Below, piece after piece: positions 24,138-32,789 of a DNA stretch of 64,000 nt. The notes under the pieces were generated by a model. It saw only the letters and a list, made by a program, of their open reading frames with translations. It was not told the origin of the DNA and made no database searches. Source of the stretch: Candidatus Poribacteria bacterium (GTDB lineage Bacteria > Poribacteria > WGA-4E > PCPOR2b); contig PYIZ01000045.1 in NCBI GenBank assembly GCA_003635265.1, positions 62,001-126,000 of the forward strand. The letters run 5' to 3'. The position numbers were made by a program, and so were the translations under genes. Positions within the stretch are counted from its first letter, which is position 1. Every line of letters begins with the position of its first letter.

Positions 24138-26261
24138 ATGAAGTTAAAGAAGAAATCATTACGATTGGGGCAAGTCTTGTGTGCTCCCTTTATCGTGTTT
24201 TTGATTCTCCTGCTCTGCGGAATACCGAGGGCGAATGCACAAACGCCCCAACAGATCGCTAAAAAAGCCCTAGCTGCTACGGTGCTCTTGGTCATGGAAG
24301 ATGCGAACGGCAAGCCGCTTGGATTCGGGAGTGGATTCTTCGTAGACACCAATCTCATCGCAACCAATTTCCACGTGATTGAAGGTGCAATACAGGGCAC
24401 CGCAAAACTTGTAGGACAGGAGACAGAGTACGCTATTGAAGTCTTTACGGCAGTTGATGAAAAAAACGATCTGGCGATTTTACAGGTGTCGGCTCCTGAT
24501 GTCCAATCGCTCCCCTTGGGCGATATCGATACGGTTGAAATCGGTGAACCGGTTTATGTCGCAGGCAATCCGAAAGGATATTTTGAAGGAACATTTTCGG
24601 ATGGCATTATTAGTGCGATTCGAGGAAGTTCTACCGACAAACGACTCCAGATGACGGCACCGGTCTCTTCGGGGAGCAGTGGTGGTCCTGTCCTCAATGG
24701 TAGAGGAGAAGTGATAGGTGTTTCATTTGCCACCTTTCATGATGGTCAAAATCTCAATTTTGCCATCCCCTCAAACTATCTCAAGGGTCTCGTCGTTTGT
24801 ACTCAAGGAGTTGCGAAGTTCAATCGAGGAGAACACGCTGTCGCTATCGCAGATTTTGACACAGCAACCCGCCTCAATCCTGATTATGCGGATGCTTACA
24901 TGTGGCGCGGTATTGCGAAGAGCGAGCTAGGAGAACGCGCTGCCGCCATAGCGGATTTTGACACTGTTATCCAACTTAAACTTCGGAGACGATTTCAAAA
25001 TCGGAAAACTACAAGAGCAATTATAGGACAAAACGCCGCTGTCATCACTGACTTTAACACTGCTATTCGTCTTAACCCCGATTATGCTAGCCTCTATATG
25101 TGGCGCGGCATTGTGAAAAACGAGTTAGGACAATATGCGGCCGCTATCGCTGACTTGAATGCTGCTATACGACTCGAACCCGATTTCGCCTTCGCCTATA
25201 ACTATCGGGGAAATGCGAAGTTAGGCTTAGGGCAACATTCTGCAGCAATCGCAGATTACGATACTGCTATTCGGCTCAATCCCAATTATACCATTGCTTA
25301 CAGCAACCGGGGTTTAGTGAAGACAAATTTAGGTCTATACGAAGATGCTATTGCTGATTTGAATACCGCTGTCCACCTCGAACCTGATTTCGTCCTAGCC
25401 TACTTCAATCGAGGAAAAACGAAGACTAATTTGGGGCAATACTTCGCCGCCATCACCGACTATGACACCGCTATACGACTTGAACCCGATTTCGTCCAAG
25501 CATACCTCAATCGAGGTATAGCGAAGGGGAAGTTAAGTCTATATAAGGCTGCCATTACCGATTTTGACACCGTTATTCGATTCAAGCCCGATTTTCCCGA
25601 TGTCTACTATAATCGCGGTATAGTAAAGCACGAGCTAGAGCAATACTTCGCCGCCATCACCGACTATGACACCGCTATACGACTTGAACCCGATTTCGTC
25701 CAAGCATACTACAATCGCGGCATATCAAAGCACAAGTTGAAGCAATATGCCGACGCTATAGCCGATTTTGACACTACCATCCGACTCAAGCCCGATAATG
25801 TCCAAGCATACTACAACCGGGGCATATCAAAGCACAAGCTGGAGCAATATGCCGATGCTATAGCCGATTTTGACACCGTTATTCGATTCAAGCCCGATTT
25901 CGCTGATGCCTATTGCAATCGCGGCATAGTAAAGCACAAGCTGGAGCAATATGCCGATGCCATAGTCGATTATGACACTGCCATTCGACTCAAGCTCGAT
26001 AATGTCCAAGCATACTACAATCGCGGCAGTGCGAAGGCAATGTTAGGTCTATACGAGGCTGCTATTACCGATTATGACACTACCATTCGACTCAAGCCCG
26101 ATAACGTCCAAGCATACTACAACCGGGGCAGAGCGAAGAATATTTTGGGGCACCCCGGGGAGGCGCAAAGGGATCTCCAAATGGCATTGAAACTCGCCGA
26201 GCAGACTGGTAATGTACATCTCAAACCCCAAATTGAGTTAGCAATTCAAGGCTCACGATGA
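24138..26261 (+). CDS. Trypsin-like (DegP/HtrA-type) serine protease fused to a long TPR array
   Basis: This 707-residue protein starts after AAGGAG. A signal peptide or anchor covers about 12-34 and ends at ANAQ. The protease domain (about 40-220) has the triad His79 (TNFHVIEG), Asp111 (NDLAIL) and Ser181 (GSSGGP). No PDZ domain follows. About 13-14 TPR units of 34 residues fill 225-700. Many units are nearly identical in DNA: a 69-base stretch at 25437-25505 recurs exactly at 25641-25709, two units apart. This points to recent internal duplication. The protein is probably periplasmic or surface-exposed, with TPRs for partner binding. The downstream FRG protein has similar TPRs. Confidence 0.88.
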   Translation: MKLKKKSLRLGQVLCAPFIVFLILLLCGIPRANAQTPQQIAKKALAATVLLVMEDANGKPLGFGSGFFVDTNLIATNFHVIEGAIQGTAKLVGQETEYAIEVFTAVDEKNDLAILQVSAPDVQSLPLGDIDTVEIGEPVYVAGNPKGYFEGTFSDGIISAIRGSSTDKRLQMTAPVSSGSSGGPVLNGRGEVIGVSFATFHDGQNLNFAIPSNYLKGLVVCTQGVAKFNRGEHAVAIADFDTATRLNPDYADAYMWRGIAKSELGERAAAIADFDTVIQLKLRRRFQNRKTTRAIIGQNAAVITDFNTAIRLNPDYASLYMWRGIVKNELGQYAAAIADLNAAIRLEPDFAFAYNYRGNAKLGLGQHSAAIADYDTAIRLNPNYTIAYSNRGLVKTNLGLYEDAIADLNTAVHLEPDFVLAYFNRGKTKTNLGQYFAAITDYDTAIRLEPDFVQAYLNRGIAKGKLSLYKAAITDFDTVIRFKPDFPDVYYNRGIVKHELEQYFAAITDYDTAIRLEPDFVQAYYNRGISKHKLKQYADAIADFDTTIRLKPDNVQAYYNRGISKHKLEQYADAIADFDTVIRFKPDFADAYCNRGIVKHKLEQYADAIVDYDTAIRLKLDNVQAYYNRGSAKAMLGLYEAAITDYDTTIRLKPDNVQAYYNRGRAKNILGHPGEAQRDLQMALKLAEQTGNVHLKPQIELAIQGSR
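25437..25709 (+). repeat. Exact 69-base duplication within the TPR array
   Basis: Bases 25437-25505 and 25641-25709 are identical. The 204-base offset equals two 102-base TPR units. This supports copying of a two-unit block. Confidence 0.85.
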
Positions 26262-26297
26262 AATAGTGTACACAATTTGAGAAAGTAGAAGAAAATC

Positions 26298-27842
26298 ATG
26301 AACAGTCTGGACCCAAACGAATCCCAAACCGATCTAAACAGAATTTTGGAAATAATCGGCAGGATAGGAAACAAATCTGAGAATGGTGACTATATTTATC
26401 GCGGCGAACCTCAATGCTATCCAAAAGTCTCCTCAACCCTCTATCGTAAACTTGAGGAGAGTAGGATAGAGCATCCTGAGAGTATAGTAGAAGAGGTTCA
26501 AGAAGAGGAACTGGCAGAGGCTAAAAAGTATACCTACGAAGCTGACCCATTTGAACTCTTAACCCAACTCCAACATTTTGGTGGTAAAACTAACCTAATA
26601 GACTTTACCACCGACTACCGTATAGCCCTTTTTTTTGCCTCTAACGGCTACCCTGACGAAAACGGTAGGATTATCTTGCAAGACAAAAACGGGCAGATCA
26701 AAGACTGGATTAAAGAACCTCGGAAGTCAGATACAGGAAGCCGTCCTGATGTTCAGAAAAGCATATTCGTTAGACCTCCCGAAGGCTTTATTGAGCCACA
26801 CGAGGATGATATAGTCAAGATTCCGAAAGACCTTAAACGTCCCTTGATGAAGTACCTCGAAAAAGAATTCTGTATCTCACCCGAAAAGATCTATCACGAT
26901 ATTCATGGTTTTATTAGAAGTCAGGATCTTCGCTGGAGCGCCAATACGGAATATAATTTAGGTGTTATTTTACAAAATAGAAGAGATGAATCAAATAACC
27001 CTCACGAAAGAGCCCAATATAATCAAAAGGCAATTGAGCATCTAACCAATGCGATGCAACTCGATCTTGACTACACCGATTCTTATAAGAATCGTGGGGT
27101 GGCTTACCACATCAAAGGCGATTATGATAGCGCCATTGAAGATTATAGTACAATGATAAAACTGAACCCCAATGATGCCGAAACCTATCACAATCGCGGT
27201 AATGCTTACAAAAACAAAGATGATTATACCCAAGCCATTAGAGATTATACCCAAGCGATAAAACTGAAACCACGGCTCGCTGAAGCCTATCACAATCGAG
27301 GGACAACTTATGTCCAAAAGGATGCAATTGAGCCCGCTATTAAGGACTTTAACAAAGCGATAGAATTGAAAAATGGTTATGCCAGTGCTTATTACAACCG
27401 CGGAGTGGTTTACGGTAGCCAAGGCGATTATGAACGTGCTATCTCCGACTATACCCAAGCGATAAAACTGAAACCCGACTATGCAATAGCCTACTGTGGT
27501 CGCGGGATTGCTTTCTCCAATAAAGACATGGTTGACCGTGCAATCAACGATTTTACCAAAGCAATAGAACTGAATCCCGATTTCGCACATGCCTATTGTC
27601 GTCGTGGAATTGCTTACGGTAGCCAAGGCGATTATGAACGTGCTATCTCCGACTATACCCAAGCGATAAAACTGAAACCCGATTATTTAATAGCCTATAA
27701 CAGTCGGGGTTTGGCGAGACACAGGTTAGGTTTAACCGCAGAAGCGAAACACGATTTCCAAATGGCATTGAAACTGGCGGAACAGTCCGGCAACAAGCGT
27801 TTCAAAACCCACATTGAGGCATTGATTCAAAACCTTTACTAA
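26298..27842 (+). CDS. FRG domain protein with C-terminal TPR array
   Basis: This 514-residue soluble protein has an N-terminal FRG domain: IYRGEP near 33-38 (the F/YRG motif), then LLTQLQHFGGKTNLIDFTTDYRIALFFA-type sequence around 88-114. FRG domains are found alone or fused to other modules and are frequent in genomic islands; their biochemical role is not settled. After a linker (120-220) come about eight TPR units (222-500), with exact DNA copies at 27411-27478 and 27615-27682. It lies 36 bases after the protease-TPR gene, so the two may form one unit. No signal peptide is present. Confidence 0.82.
   Translation: MNSLDPNESQTDLNRILEIIGRIGNKSENGDYIYRGEPQCYPKVSSTLYRKLEESRIEHPESIVEEVQEEELAEAKKYTYEADPFELLTQLQHFGGKTNLIDFTTDYRIALFFASNGYPDENGRIILQDKNGQIKDWIKEPRKSDTGSRPDVQKSIFVRPPEGFIEPHEDDIVKIPKDLKRPLMKYLEKEFCISPEKIYHDIHGFIRSQDLRWSANTEYNLGVILQNRRDESNNPHERAQYNQKAIEHLTNAMQLDLDYTDSYKNRGVAYHIKGDYDSAIEDYSTMIKLNPNDAETYHNRGNAYKNKDDYTQAIRDYTQAIKLKPRLAEAYHNRGTTYVQKDAIEPAIKDFNKAIELKNGYASAYYNRGVVYGSQGDYERAISDYTQAIKLKPDYAIAYCGRGIAFSNKDMVDRAINDFTKAIELNPDFAHAYCRRGIAYGSQGDYERAISDYTQAIKLKPDYLIAYNSRGLARHRLGLTAEAKHDFQMALKLAEQSGNKRFKTHIEALIQNLY
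27411..27682 (+). repeat. Exact 68-base duplication within the FRG protein TPR array
   Basis: Bases 27411-27478 and 27615-27682 are identical. The offset is again 204 bases, or two TPR units, as in the neighbouring protease gene. Confidence 0.85.
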
Positions 27843-28022
27843 AAGTGCAGCAATACCATACAAAACTCTTTGCACCATAGACTATCGCAGATTCAAAAAA
27901 TCCGCACTATCCACATCATCAAATACCCAACACTGTTACGCAACGTTCCGGGCTGATTGACCCAGAAATTATAGCACGACGTTGTTGGTGTCTTCCATGA
28001 TCCAGAATTAAGGAAACAAAAG

Positions 28023-29129
28023 ATGTTAAAAATTATTGACAACGGCATCATTTCCCACCAGAGCGAACGCGGAGCATATATGCCCGTGATCACGCCTCTC
28101 GTAGACGGCAGTTTCATCGCCTGCCAGCATGTCGGGCAGGGGTTGGGCACACCGGACAATCATATTGAGATCCTCCGTTCAACGGACAAGGGCATCACAT
28201 GGGTCAACGAAGGGAGTATCCATCCCGGAGGGCAACCCACAGATGGCTGGTCCTACCGGGGTCCAAAGATTAGTGAGGTCCCCGACGGTCGCTTGGTGAT
28301 GAACGCAACCCGCTTTGAAACCGAAGGCGACACGCTCTTTGACACGGAATCGGAAGCCTTACAGCGTCCGGAGATACTGTTGTTCTGGTCAGAAGATCAG
28401 GGCAAAACATGGTCAGCACCGCAGGTCGTACCGGTAGACCTACCGCCTGAAAAGTACACATGGAACGGGGCGGGACCTCTCCTACAACTGGCGCCGGATC
28501 GGTGGATGTATCCTCTCGAAACGTGGAAGCCGGAAGGCTATGAAGGGCCGCCCGATCAAAAAGCAGCGGCGGTATTCTCCGCGGATCAGGGACAAACGTG
28601 GGGAGAGTTCACCGTCGTCGCAGATGACCTCACAGGAGCGTTGCTCTGGTGGGATCAGATGTGCTCCTTCTTGCCGGATGGACGGATCTATACCCTGATC
28701 TGGACGCACCAGTACGGGACCTCCGAGGATCTGACGAATCACTGGGTGATTTCCGAAGACGGTGGACGCACCTGGTCCGAACCCCGACCGACGAATCTGC
28801 GTGGTCAGGTCTGCACCCCCATCCCGCTGCCCGACGGTCGCGTGGCGGCAATCTACAATTTCCGACACGAACCCCAAGGCATCCATGTGGCATTGACTGA
28901 AGATCTTGAGCATTTCGATGTAGAGGACGAGGTAGTGGTTTTTGACGCCGGAAAAGAGGCGACCCTCGGCGAACCTGAGAACGAGAACTTCCTCGCTGAA
29001 CATATGCAAATCGCTTTCGGCAAGCCCGGTGGGACAACCCTGCCAGACGGAGATATAATGACCTATTTCTGGTGTACTGTGGCGGGAGTCACCCATACAC
29101 GCTGGGTAAAATTACGATTGGAAGGTTAA
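28023..29129 (+). CDS. Sialidase/neuraminidase-like BNR-repeat protein
   Basis: This 368-residue protein starts after AAGGAAAC. It has a six-bladed propeller pattern with at least four Asp-box (BNR) repeats of the form SxDxGxTW: RSTDKGITW near 56, SEDQGKTW near 122, SADQGQTW near 179 and SEDGGRTW near 240. The GAYMPVITPLVDGSF start resembles exo-alpha-sialidase family proteins. No signal peptide is visible, so it may be cytoplasmic or act on imported sugars. It heads a co-directional run with three PhyH genes and a Gfo/Idh/MocA gene. Enzymatic activity is not certain, since many family members are uncharacterised. Confidence 0.82.
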   Translation: MLKIIDNGIISHQSERGAYMPVITPLVDGSFIACQHVGQGLGTPDNHIEILRSTDKGITWVNEGSIHPGGQPTDGWSYRGPKISEVPDGRLVMNATRFETEGDTLFDTESEALQRPEILLFWSEDQGKTWSAPQVVPVDLPPEKYTWNGAGPLLQLAPDRWMYPLETWKPEGYEGPPDQKAAAVFSADQGQTWGEFTVVADDLTGALLWWDQMCSFLPDGRIYTLIWTHQYGTSEDLTNHWVISEDGGRTWSEPRPTNLRGQVCTPIPLPDGRVAAIYNFRHEPQGIHVALTEDLEHFDVEDEVVVFDAGKEATLGEPENENFLAEHMQIAFGKPGGTTLPDGDIMTYFWCTVAGVTHTRWVKLRLEG

Positions 29130-29155
29130 TGACGCGGTAATGGAAAGGAGTTCAG

Positions 29156-29917
29156 ATGGACTGGCAGAAAAATTCACAACAACTCAAGGAGGCTTTTGAC
29201 CGAGATGGATTTGTGGTCATTCCCGGCTTCTACACCCCACAAGAGACAGAGGCGTTAAACGCTCACATCGACCGGTTTATCGCAGAGGCGTTGCCCGGAT
29301 TGCCGTCGGACGCAGCCTTTTATGAGGTCAAGGGGCAGACCGAAAGCATTATGCGGTTGCAGGGCATGGCATCTTACGACGACCATTTTAAGGGACTTAC
29401 CGAGAGTGATCGGTTTGCCAAGTTGGCGGAATTGCTGCTAGACGATGGCGTTATAAGCAAAAATATGGAATGGTTCACTAAACCCGCCCGCAGCGATGCA
29501 AAAACACCACCCCACCAAGATGGGTTCTATTTCATGCTCGAACCGAATGAGGCACTGACGTTGTGGTTGGCACTGGATACGGTGAACGACGAGAACGGCT
29601 GCATCCACTATGTACGCGGCTCTCACCGTCGAGGTATGAGACCCCACGATCAGACAGCGGTGTTCGGGTTCTCCCTAGGGGTCACAGACTACGGTGAAGC
29701 GGATTACCAAGAGGAAGCAGCTATCCATGCTGCGCCGGGCGATATGATCGTGCATCACTGCATGACGATTCACCGTGCTGGTTCCAATACCACAGCGAAC
29801 CCGCGCCGGGCATTGGGACTTGTCTATTACGCCCAACGCGCCAAGGCGGACAAAGAACGTCAGGAGGCGTACAAGAAAGAGCTCATGGAACGGTGGAAAA
29901 AAGAGGGGAAAATTTAG
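29156..29917 (+). CDS. Phytanoyl-CoA dioxygenase (PhyH) family protein
   Basis: This 253-residue Fe/2OG oxygenase starts after AAAGGAG, 26 bases downstream of the sialidase-like gene. The triad is intact: His120 and Asp122 (PPHQDGFYF), and His206 (TIHRAGSNTTANPRRAL), with Arg217/218 for 2-oxoglutarate. The ENGCIHYVRGSHRRGMRPH stretch is typical of ectoine hydroxylase-like PhyH proteins. The substrate is unknown; the neighbours suggest sugar or osmolyte metabolism. Confidence 0.9.
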   Translation: MDWQKNSQQLKEAFDRDGFVVIPGFYTPQETEALNAHIDRFIAEALPGLPSDAAFYEVKGQTESIMRLQGMASYDDHFKGLTESDRFAKLAELLLDDGVISKNMEWFTKPARSDAKTPPHQDGFYFMLEPNEALTLWLALDTVNDENGCIHYVRGSHRRGMRPHDQTAVFGFSLGVTDYGEADYQEEAAIHAAPGDMIVHHCMTIHRAGSNTTANPRRALGLVYYAQRAKADKERQEAYKKELMERWKKEGKI

Positions 29918-29937
29918 ATATTAGCGATCGGCTCTGT

Positions 29938-29965
29938 GTAGGGAACAACGATCGTTGTTCCCTAC
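29938..29965. repeat. 28-base perfect palindrome of the TAGGGAAC family
   Basis: The arms GTAGGGAACAACGA and TCGTTGTTCCCTAC form a perfect palindrome 20 bases after the PhyH stop. The outer arms match those of the palindrome at 33413-33438, while the core differs. It could act as a transcript-end hairpin or REP-like element. Confidence 0.75.
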
Positions 29966-30041
29966 TGATACAAACTGCGTAAGTCCTATATCTTTCTTTG
30001 CGGCTTTGCTTTAAAAAAACAATCCCTGATAGGAGTTAGCG

Positions 30042-30818
30042 ATGCTGACCGATGCACAACTCTACCATTTTGCTGTTCACGGTTGGGTGCTTCAAGAGGA
30101 CGTATTCAACCCTGAAGAAATTGATGCCTTCAAGCGTGGACTGGATCACCTCTATGAAAGAAAAGTCTCGACGATGAAGGACACCGAGGACATCAAAAAT
30201 ATCAACAACATGGTGAACTACGACCAGATCTATCGGGATTGGATTATGTCGCCGAAAATCCTTCCTGTTCTGAAGCAGCTTTTGGGAACGCCGCCACGTT
30301 TTGAGTGCTGTCATGCGATGATAAAGTCCCCGCACCCCAACCGAACGACACAGCGCGATGAACTTCGAGATACGGAAAAGATGGGTTGGCACCGCGGCAT
30401 TCGACCGAAATATGGTATCGTGCCGGCGAACAACCATCCCTACATCAACACAACATTTCTCAACAACGCCACCTACCTGACGGACGTTGATCTCGAAAAT
30501 GGCGGCACAATGATCTTGGACGGCTCACACCGAATCGAGGCGCAGGATTGGAAAGAAATTTTCGATCCCGCGATGGTGGTTCAGATTGAAGCAAAGGCAG
30601 GATCGGTGATGCACTTCACGGAGGCGTTGGTTCATACCGGCGTCCCGATTCTCTCCGAGCGAACCCGTTATACGATGTTTTACGGCTTCACCCCGCCGTG
30701 GATGCAGTGTTGGCCTGGATGCAGCCCGACGCAGGAAGTCATTGACGCAAGCGAAGGGGAACTTAAAGAGATCCTCGGCGGACGCACCGGATATATGGGA
30801 CAGTACGGACCTGAGTGA
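30042..30818 (+). CDS. PhyH family protein with HXG in place of HXD
   Basis: This 258-residue PhyH-fold protein starts after TAGGAG. It has the DGSHRIEAQDW signature near 161 and the distal His198 (LVHTGVP), with Arg207 or Arg209 for 2-oxoglutarate. The proximal site reads His117-Arg118-Gly119 (GWHRGIRPKYG), so the usual Asp iron ligand is Gly, as in the protein at 21606. The LTDVDLENGG and FTPPW motifs show that the two HXG proteins form one subgroup. Halogenase-like chemistry, another ligand, or loss of activity are all possible. Its neighbours on both sides are normal HXD PhyH genes. Confidence 0.85.
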   Translation: MLTDAQLYHFAVHGWVLQEDVFNPEEIDAFKRGLDHLYERKVSTMKDTEDIKNINNMVNYDQIYRDWIMSPKILPVLKQLLGTPPRFECCHAMIKSPHPNRTTQRDELRDTEKMGWHRGIRPKYGIVPANNHPYINTTFLNNATYLTDVDLENGGTMILDGSHRIEAQDWKEIFDPAMVVQIEAKAGSVMHFTEALVHTGVPILSERTRYTMFYGFTPPWMQCWPGCSPTQEVIDASEGELKEILGGRTGYMGQYGPE

Positions 30819-30863
30819 GTAGAGCCAAAATTTGAATCCCTTGCAAGAAGGAGGAGGTATCCA

Positions 30864-31670
30864 ATGTTATCCGATTTGGAAGTTGGACAGTTTTGGACAT
30901 TCGGGTTTACTGTTTTGAGAGGATGTCTGACCGAGAAAGAGGTAGACCGTCTACAGGAGGCACACAGCCGCGTCATTGCAGACGCACCGGTCTACAACTA
31001 TTTCGCGAAAAATGGGACACGGATGCTTGGTCCTTTTGTCCAAGCGGACGATGCTTTCGCAGATTTAATTGAGCAGCCCGGTGTGATGGAAGCCATGCGC
31101 GATATCTGGGGAATGGAGTGCCTCTACATCGCCGGTAGCGATATGTGGGCGAACCGAGATGATACCCCTTGGCACACCGACGGTCAGCCGGGGCGACACA
31201 ACACCACACTCAAGAGTGCCATATACCTCGACGAGCAGTCCAAAGACTTCGGATCGTTGAATCTGATTCCCGGCAGCCACCACCCCGAATACTCCGCGGC
31301 ACTTTTCCGTTCCTGTGGCTATTGGGATAGGGGGAGACCCCGTTTACGCCTCGATCCTCATGCAATTCCGGGAGTTCTCTCCGTGCAGACCCGTCCCGGA
31401 GACGTTGTATTATGGGACACTCGCCTGTGGCACTCTGCTTTCAAACGCAAGGATGGTCAGCCCCGGCGGACGATGTTCATCGGCTATATGCCGGACCCCC
31501 AAGATGACCTGCTCGCGATCAAAGATCTTCGGACGATAGTTGAATCCCAGTTGAGTGAGGGGCAACCGTTCGTCTACAGTAAGGAGATGATGGAAAAGGG
31601 CAGTCCTCGGCGTGAGAAGATGGCGGCACGGCTAGAGGAATTGGGCGTGGAAAAGGTGAGAGGACCGTAA
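30864..31670 (+). CDS. Phytanoyl-CoA dioxygenase (PhyH) family protein
   Basis: This 268-residue Fe/2OG oxygenase starts after GGAGGAGG. Iron ligands are His104 and Asp106 (PWHTDGQPG) and His190 (LWHSAFKRKDG), with Arg201 following and NLIPGSHH between. It is the third PhyH gene in a row and the Gfo/Idh/MocA gene follows 48 bases later, so co-transcription is likely. The substrate is unknown. Confidence 0.9.
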   Translation: MLSDLEVGQFWTFGFTVLRGCLTEKEVDRLQEAHSRVIADAPVYNYFAKNGTRMLGPFVQADDAFADLIEQPGVMEAMRDIWGMECLYIAGSDMWANRDDTPWHTDGQPGRHNTTLKSAIYLDEQSKDFGSLNLIPGSHHPEYSAALFRSCGYWDRGRPRLRLDPHAIPGVLSVQTRPGDVVLWDTRLWHSAFKRKDGQPRRTMFIGYMPDPQDDLLAIKDLRTIVESQLSEGQPFVYSKEMMEKGSPRREKMAARLEELGVEKVRGP

Positions 31671-31718
31671 CTCCCCGGCAAGAGAACCCACAAAAACACC
31701 AAAAAAGAAGGAAAGACA

Positions 31719-32789
31719 ATGACCAACAAATCCCGTCTACTGCGCGTCGGCGTTGTTGGCTGCGGTGGTTTTGGACGTAACGCTTATATAGACAATGTCG
31801 TCGAAAACCGTGACGCTAGTTTGGTTGCACTCTGCGACATCGATCTAGCACAGGCGGAAACGGCAGCACGCGAAGTCTTTGATGAGGGAGGCAAAGAACC
31901 ACGCCCATCGCTTTACACAGACTATAAAGCGATGATCGACCAAGAATCCCTCGATGTGGTCATGGTTGGAACGATGGCAGATGTCCGTCCACGCGTGGCT
32001 ATTCATGCGTTGAATACCGGTGCACACGTCCTCGCCGCCAAGCCGATGGCACCCTCCTTAGCAGAAGCAGAGGAGATGCTCCAGAAGGCAAAAGAAGTAG
32101 ACAGGATTCTGATGGTCGGTTATAATTTCCGATTCCGCGATGATGCACAGGTCGTGCACCGCTTTATCCGCGATGGTGGTATCGGGGGACCTCGCTTTGC
32201 CCGCGCTTGGTCATTTGCCGCTAGCGTACCGATCCGCGGATCCCACTACAAAGCGAGATCAGGGGGTGGTTCACTCGCCAGAACGGGAATTCACCCAACA
32301 GATCTGGCAATCTGGTTCCTCGGCAATCCACCTCTCATCTCCGTGCATGGGCAGGCACTTTCACGTTTTGCCGACCTTCCTGCGCTACCCCCTGAATTGG
32401 AACCCCTCCGAGGCAGCTACGACGATCCAGATCTGGTCAGCGGTTATGTCCACTTCGCCGATGGAGTCACGCTGTCTGTCGAGAGTATGTGGATGGCACC
32501 GCCGCAGATAGCCGATCACGGCGTCGAGGTGTGGGGGACACAAGGCTACGCTTCGGTGACACCGTTGCGATTACTGACTTGGCAGGATGGCGATTACGCC
32601 GATGTGACCGAGCATATTGCCCCCGGCGTTGCAGATTCCTTCCATGACCATTCGAGCAACCGGCTGCGCCGCGAGGTCTTTCACTTCATCGACTGTGTTC
32701 TTGGCAGATCGACACCCCTGATAACACCGGAAGAGATGTGGACAGACCAAGCAATTGTCGATGGGATCTACGCCGGCGCAAAAGTTTAG
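31719..32789 (+). CDS. Gfo/Idh/MocA family oxidoreductase
   Basis: This 356-residue NAD(P)-dependent dehydrogenase family protein has an N-terminal Rossmann motif (GVVGCGGFGRNAY near 11-23) and a C-terminal alpha/beta substrate domain. The catalytic Lys lies in AAKPMAPS (near 107), and the GGSLARTGIHPTDLAIWFLG stretch carries the usual His/Asp. Such enzymes oxidise or epimerise sugars, inositols or sugar-acid derivatives. Its stop overlaps the stop of the convergent redoxin selenoprotein gene by a few bases. It ends the sialidase-PhyH run. Confidence 0.92.
   Translation: MTNKSRLLRVGVVGCGGFGRNAYIDNVVENRDASLVALCDIDLAQAETAAREVFDEGGKEPRPSLYTDYKAMIDQESLDVVMVGTMADVRPRVAIHALNTGAHVLAAKPMAPSLAEAEEMLQKAKEVDRILMVGYNFRFRDDAQVVHRFIRDGGIGGPRFARAWSFAASVPIRGSHYKARSGGGSLARTGIHPTDLAIWFLGNPPLISVHGQALSRFADLPALPPELEPLRGSYDDPDLVSGYVHFADGVTLSVESMWMAPPQIADHGVEVWGTQGYASVTPLRLLTWQDGDYADVTEHIAPGVADSFHDHSSNRLRREVFHFIDCVLGRSTPLITPEEMWTDQAIVDGIYAGAKV

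Noticed and set aside
27042..27662. 206-codon open frame opposite the FRG-TPR gene
   Set aside because: It is periodic with the TPR units on the other strand and has no ribosome site. It is a shadow of the repeats.
28482..29096. 204-codon open frame opposite the sialidase-like gene
   Set aside because: The plus-strand frame has clear Asp-box repeats and a ribosome site; the opposite frame has neither motifs nor a start signal.
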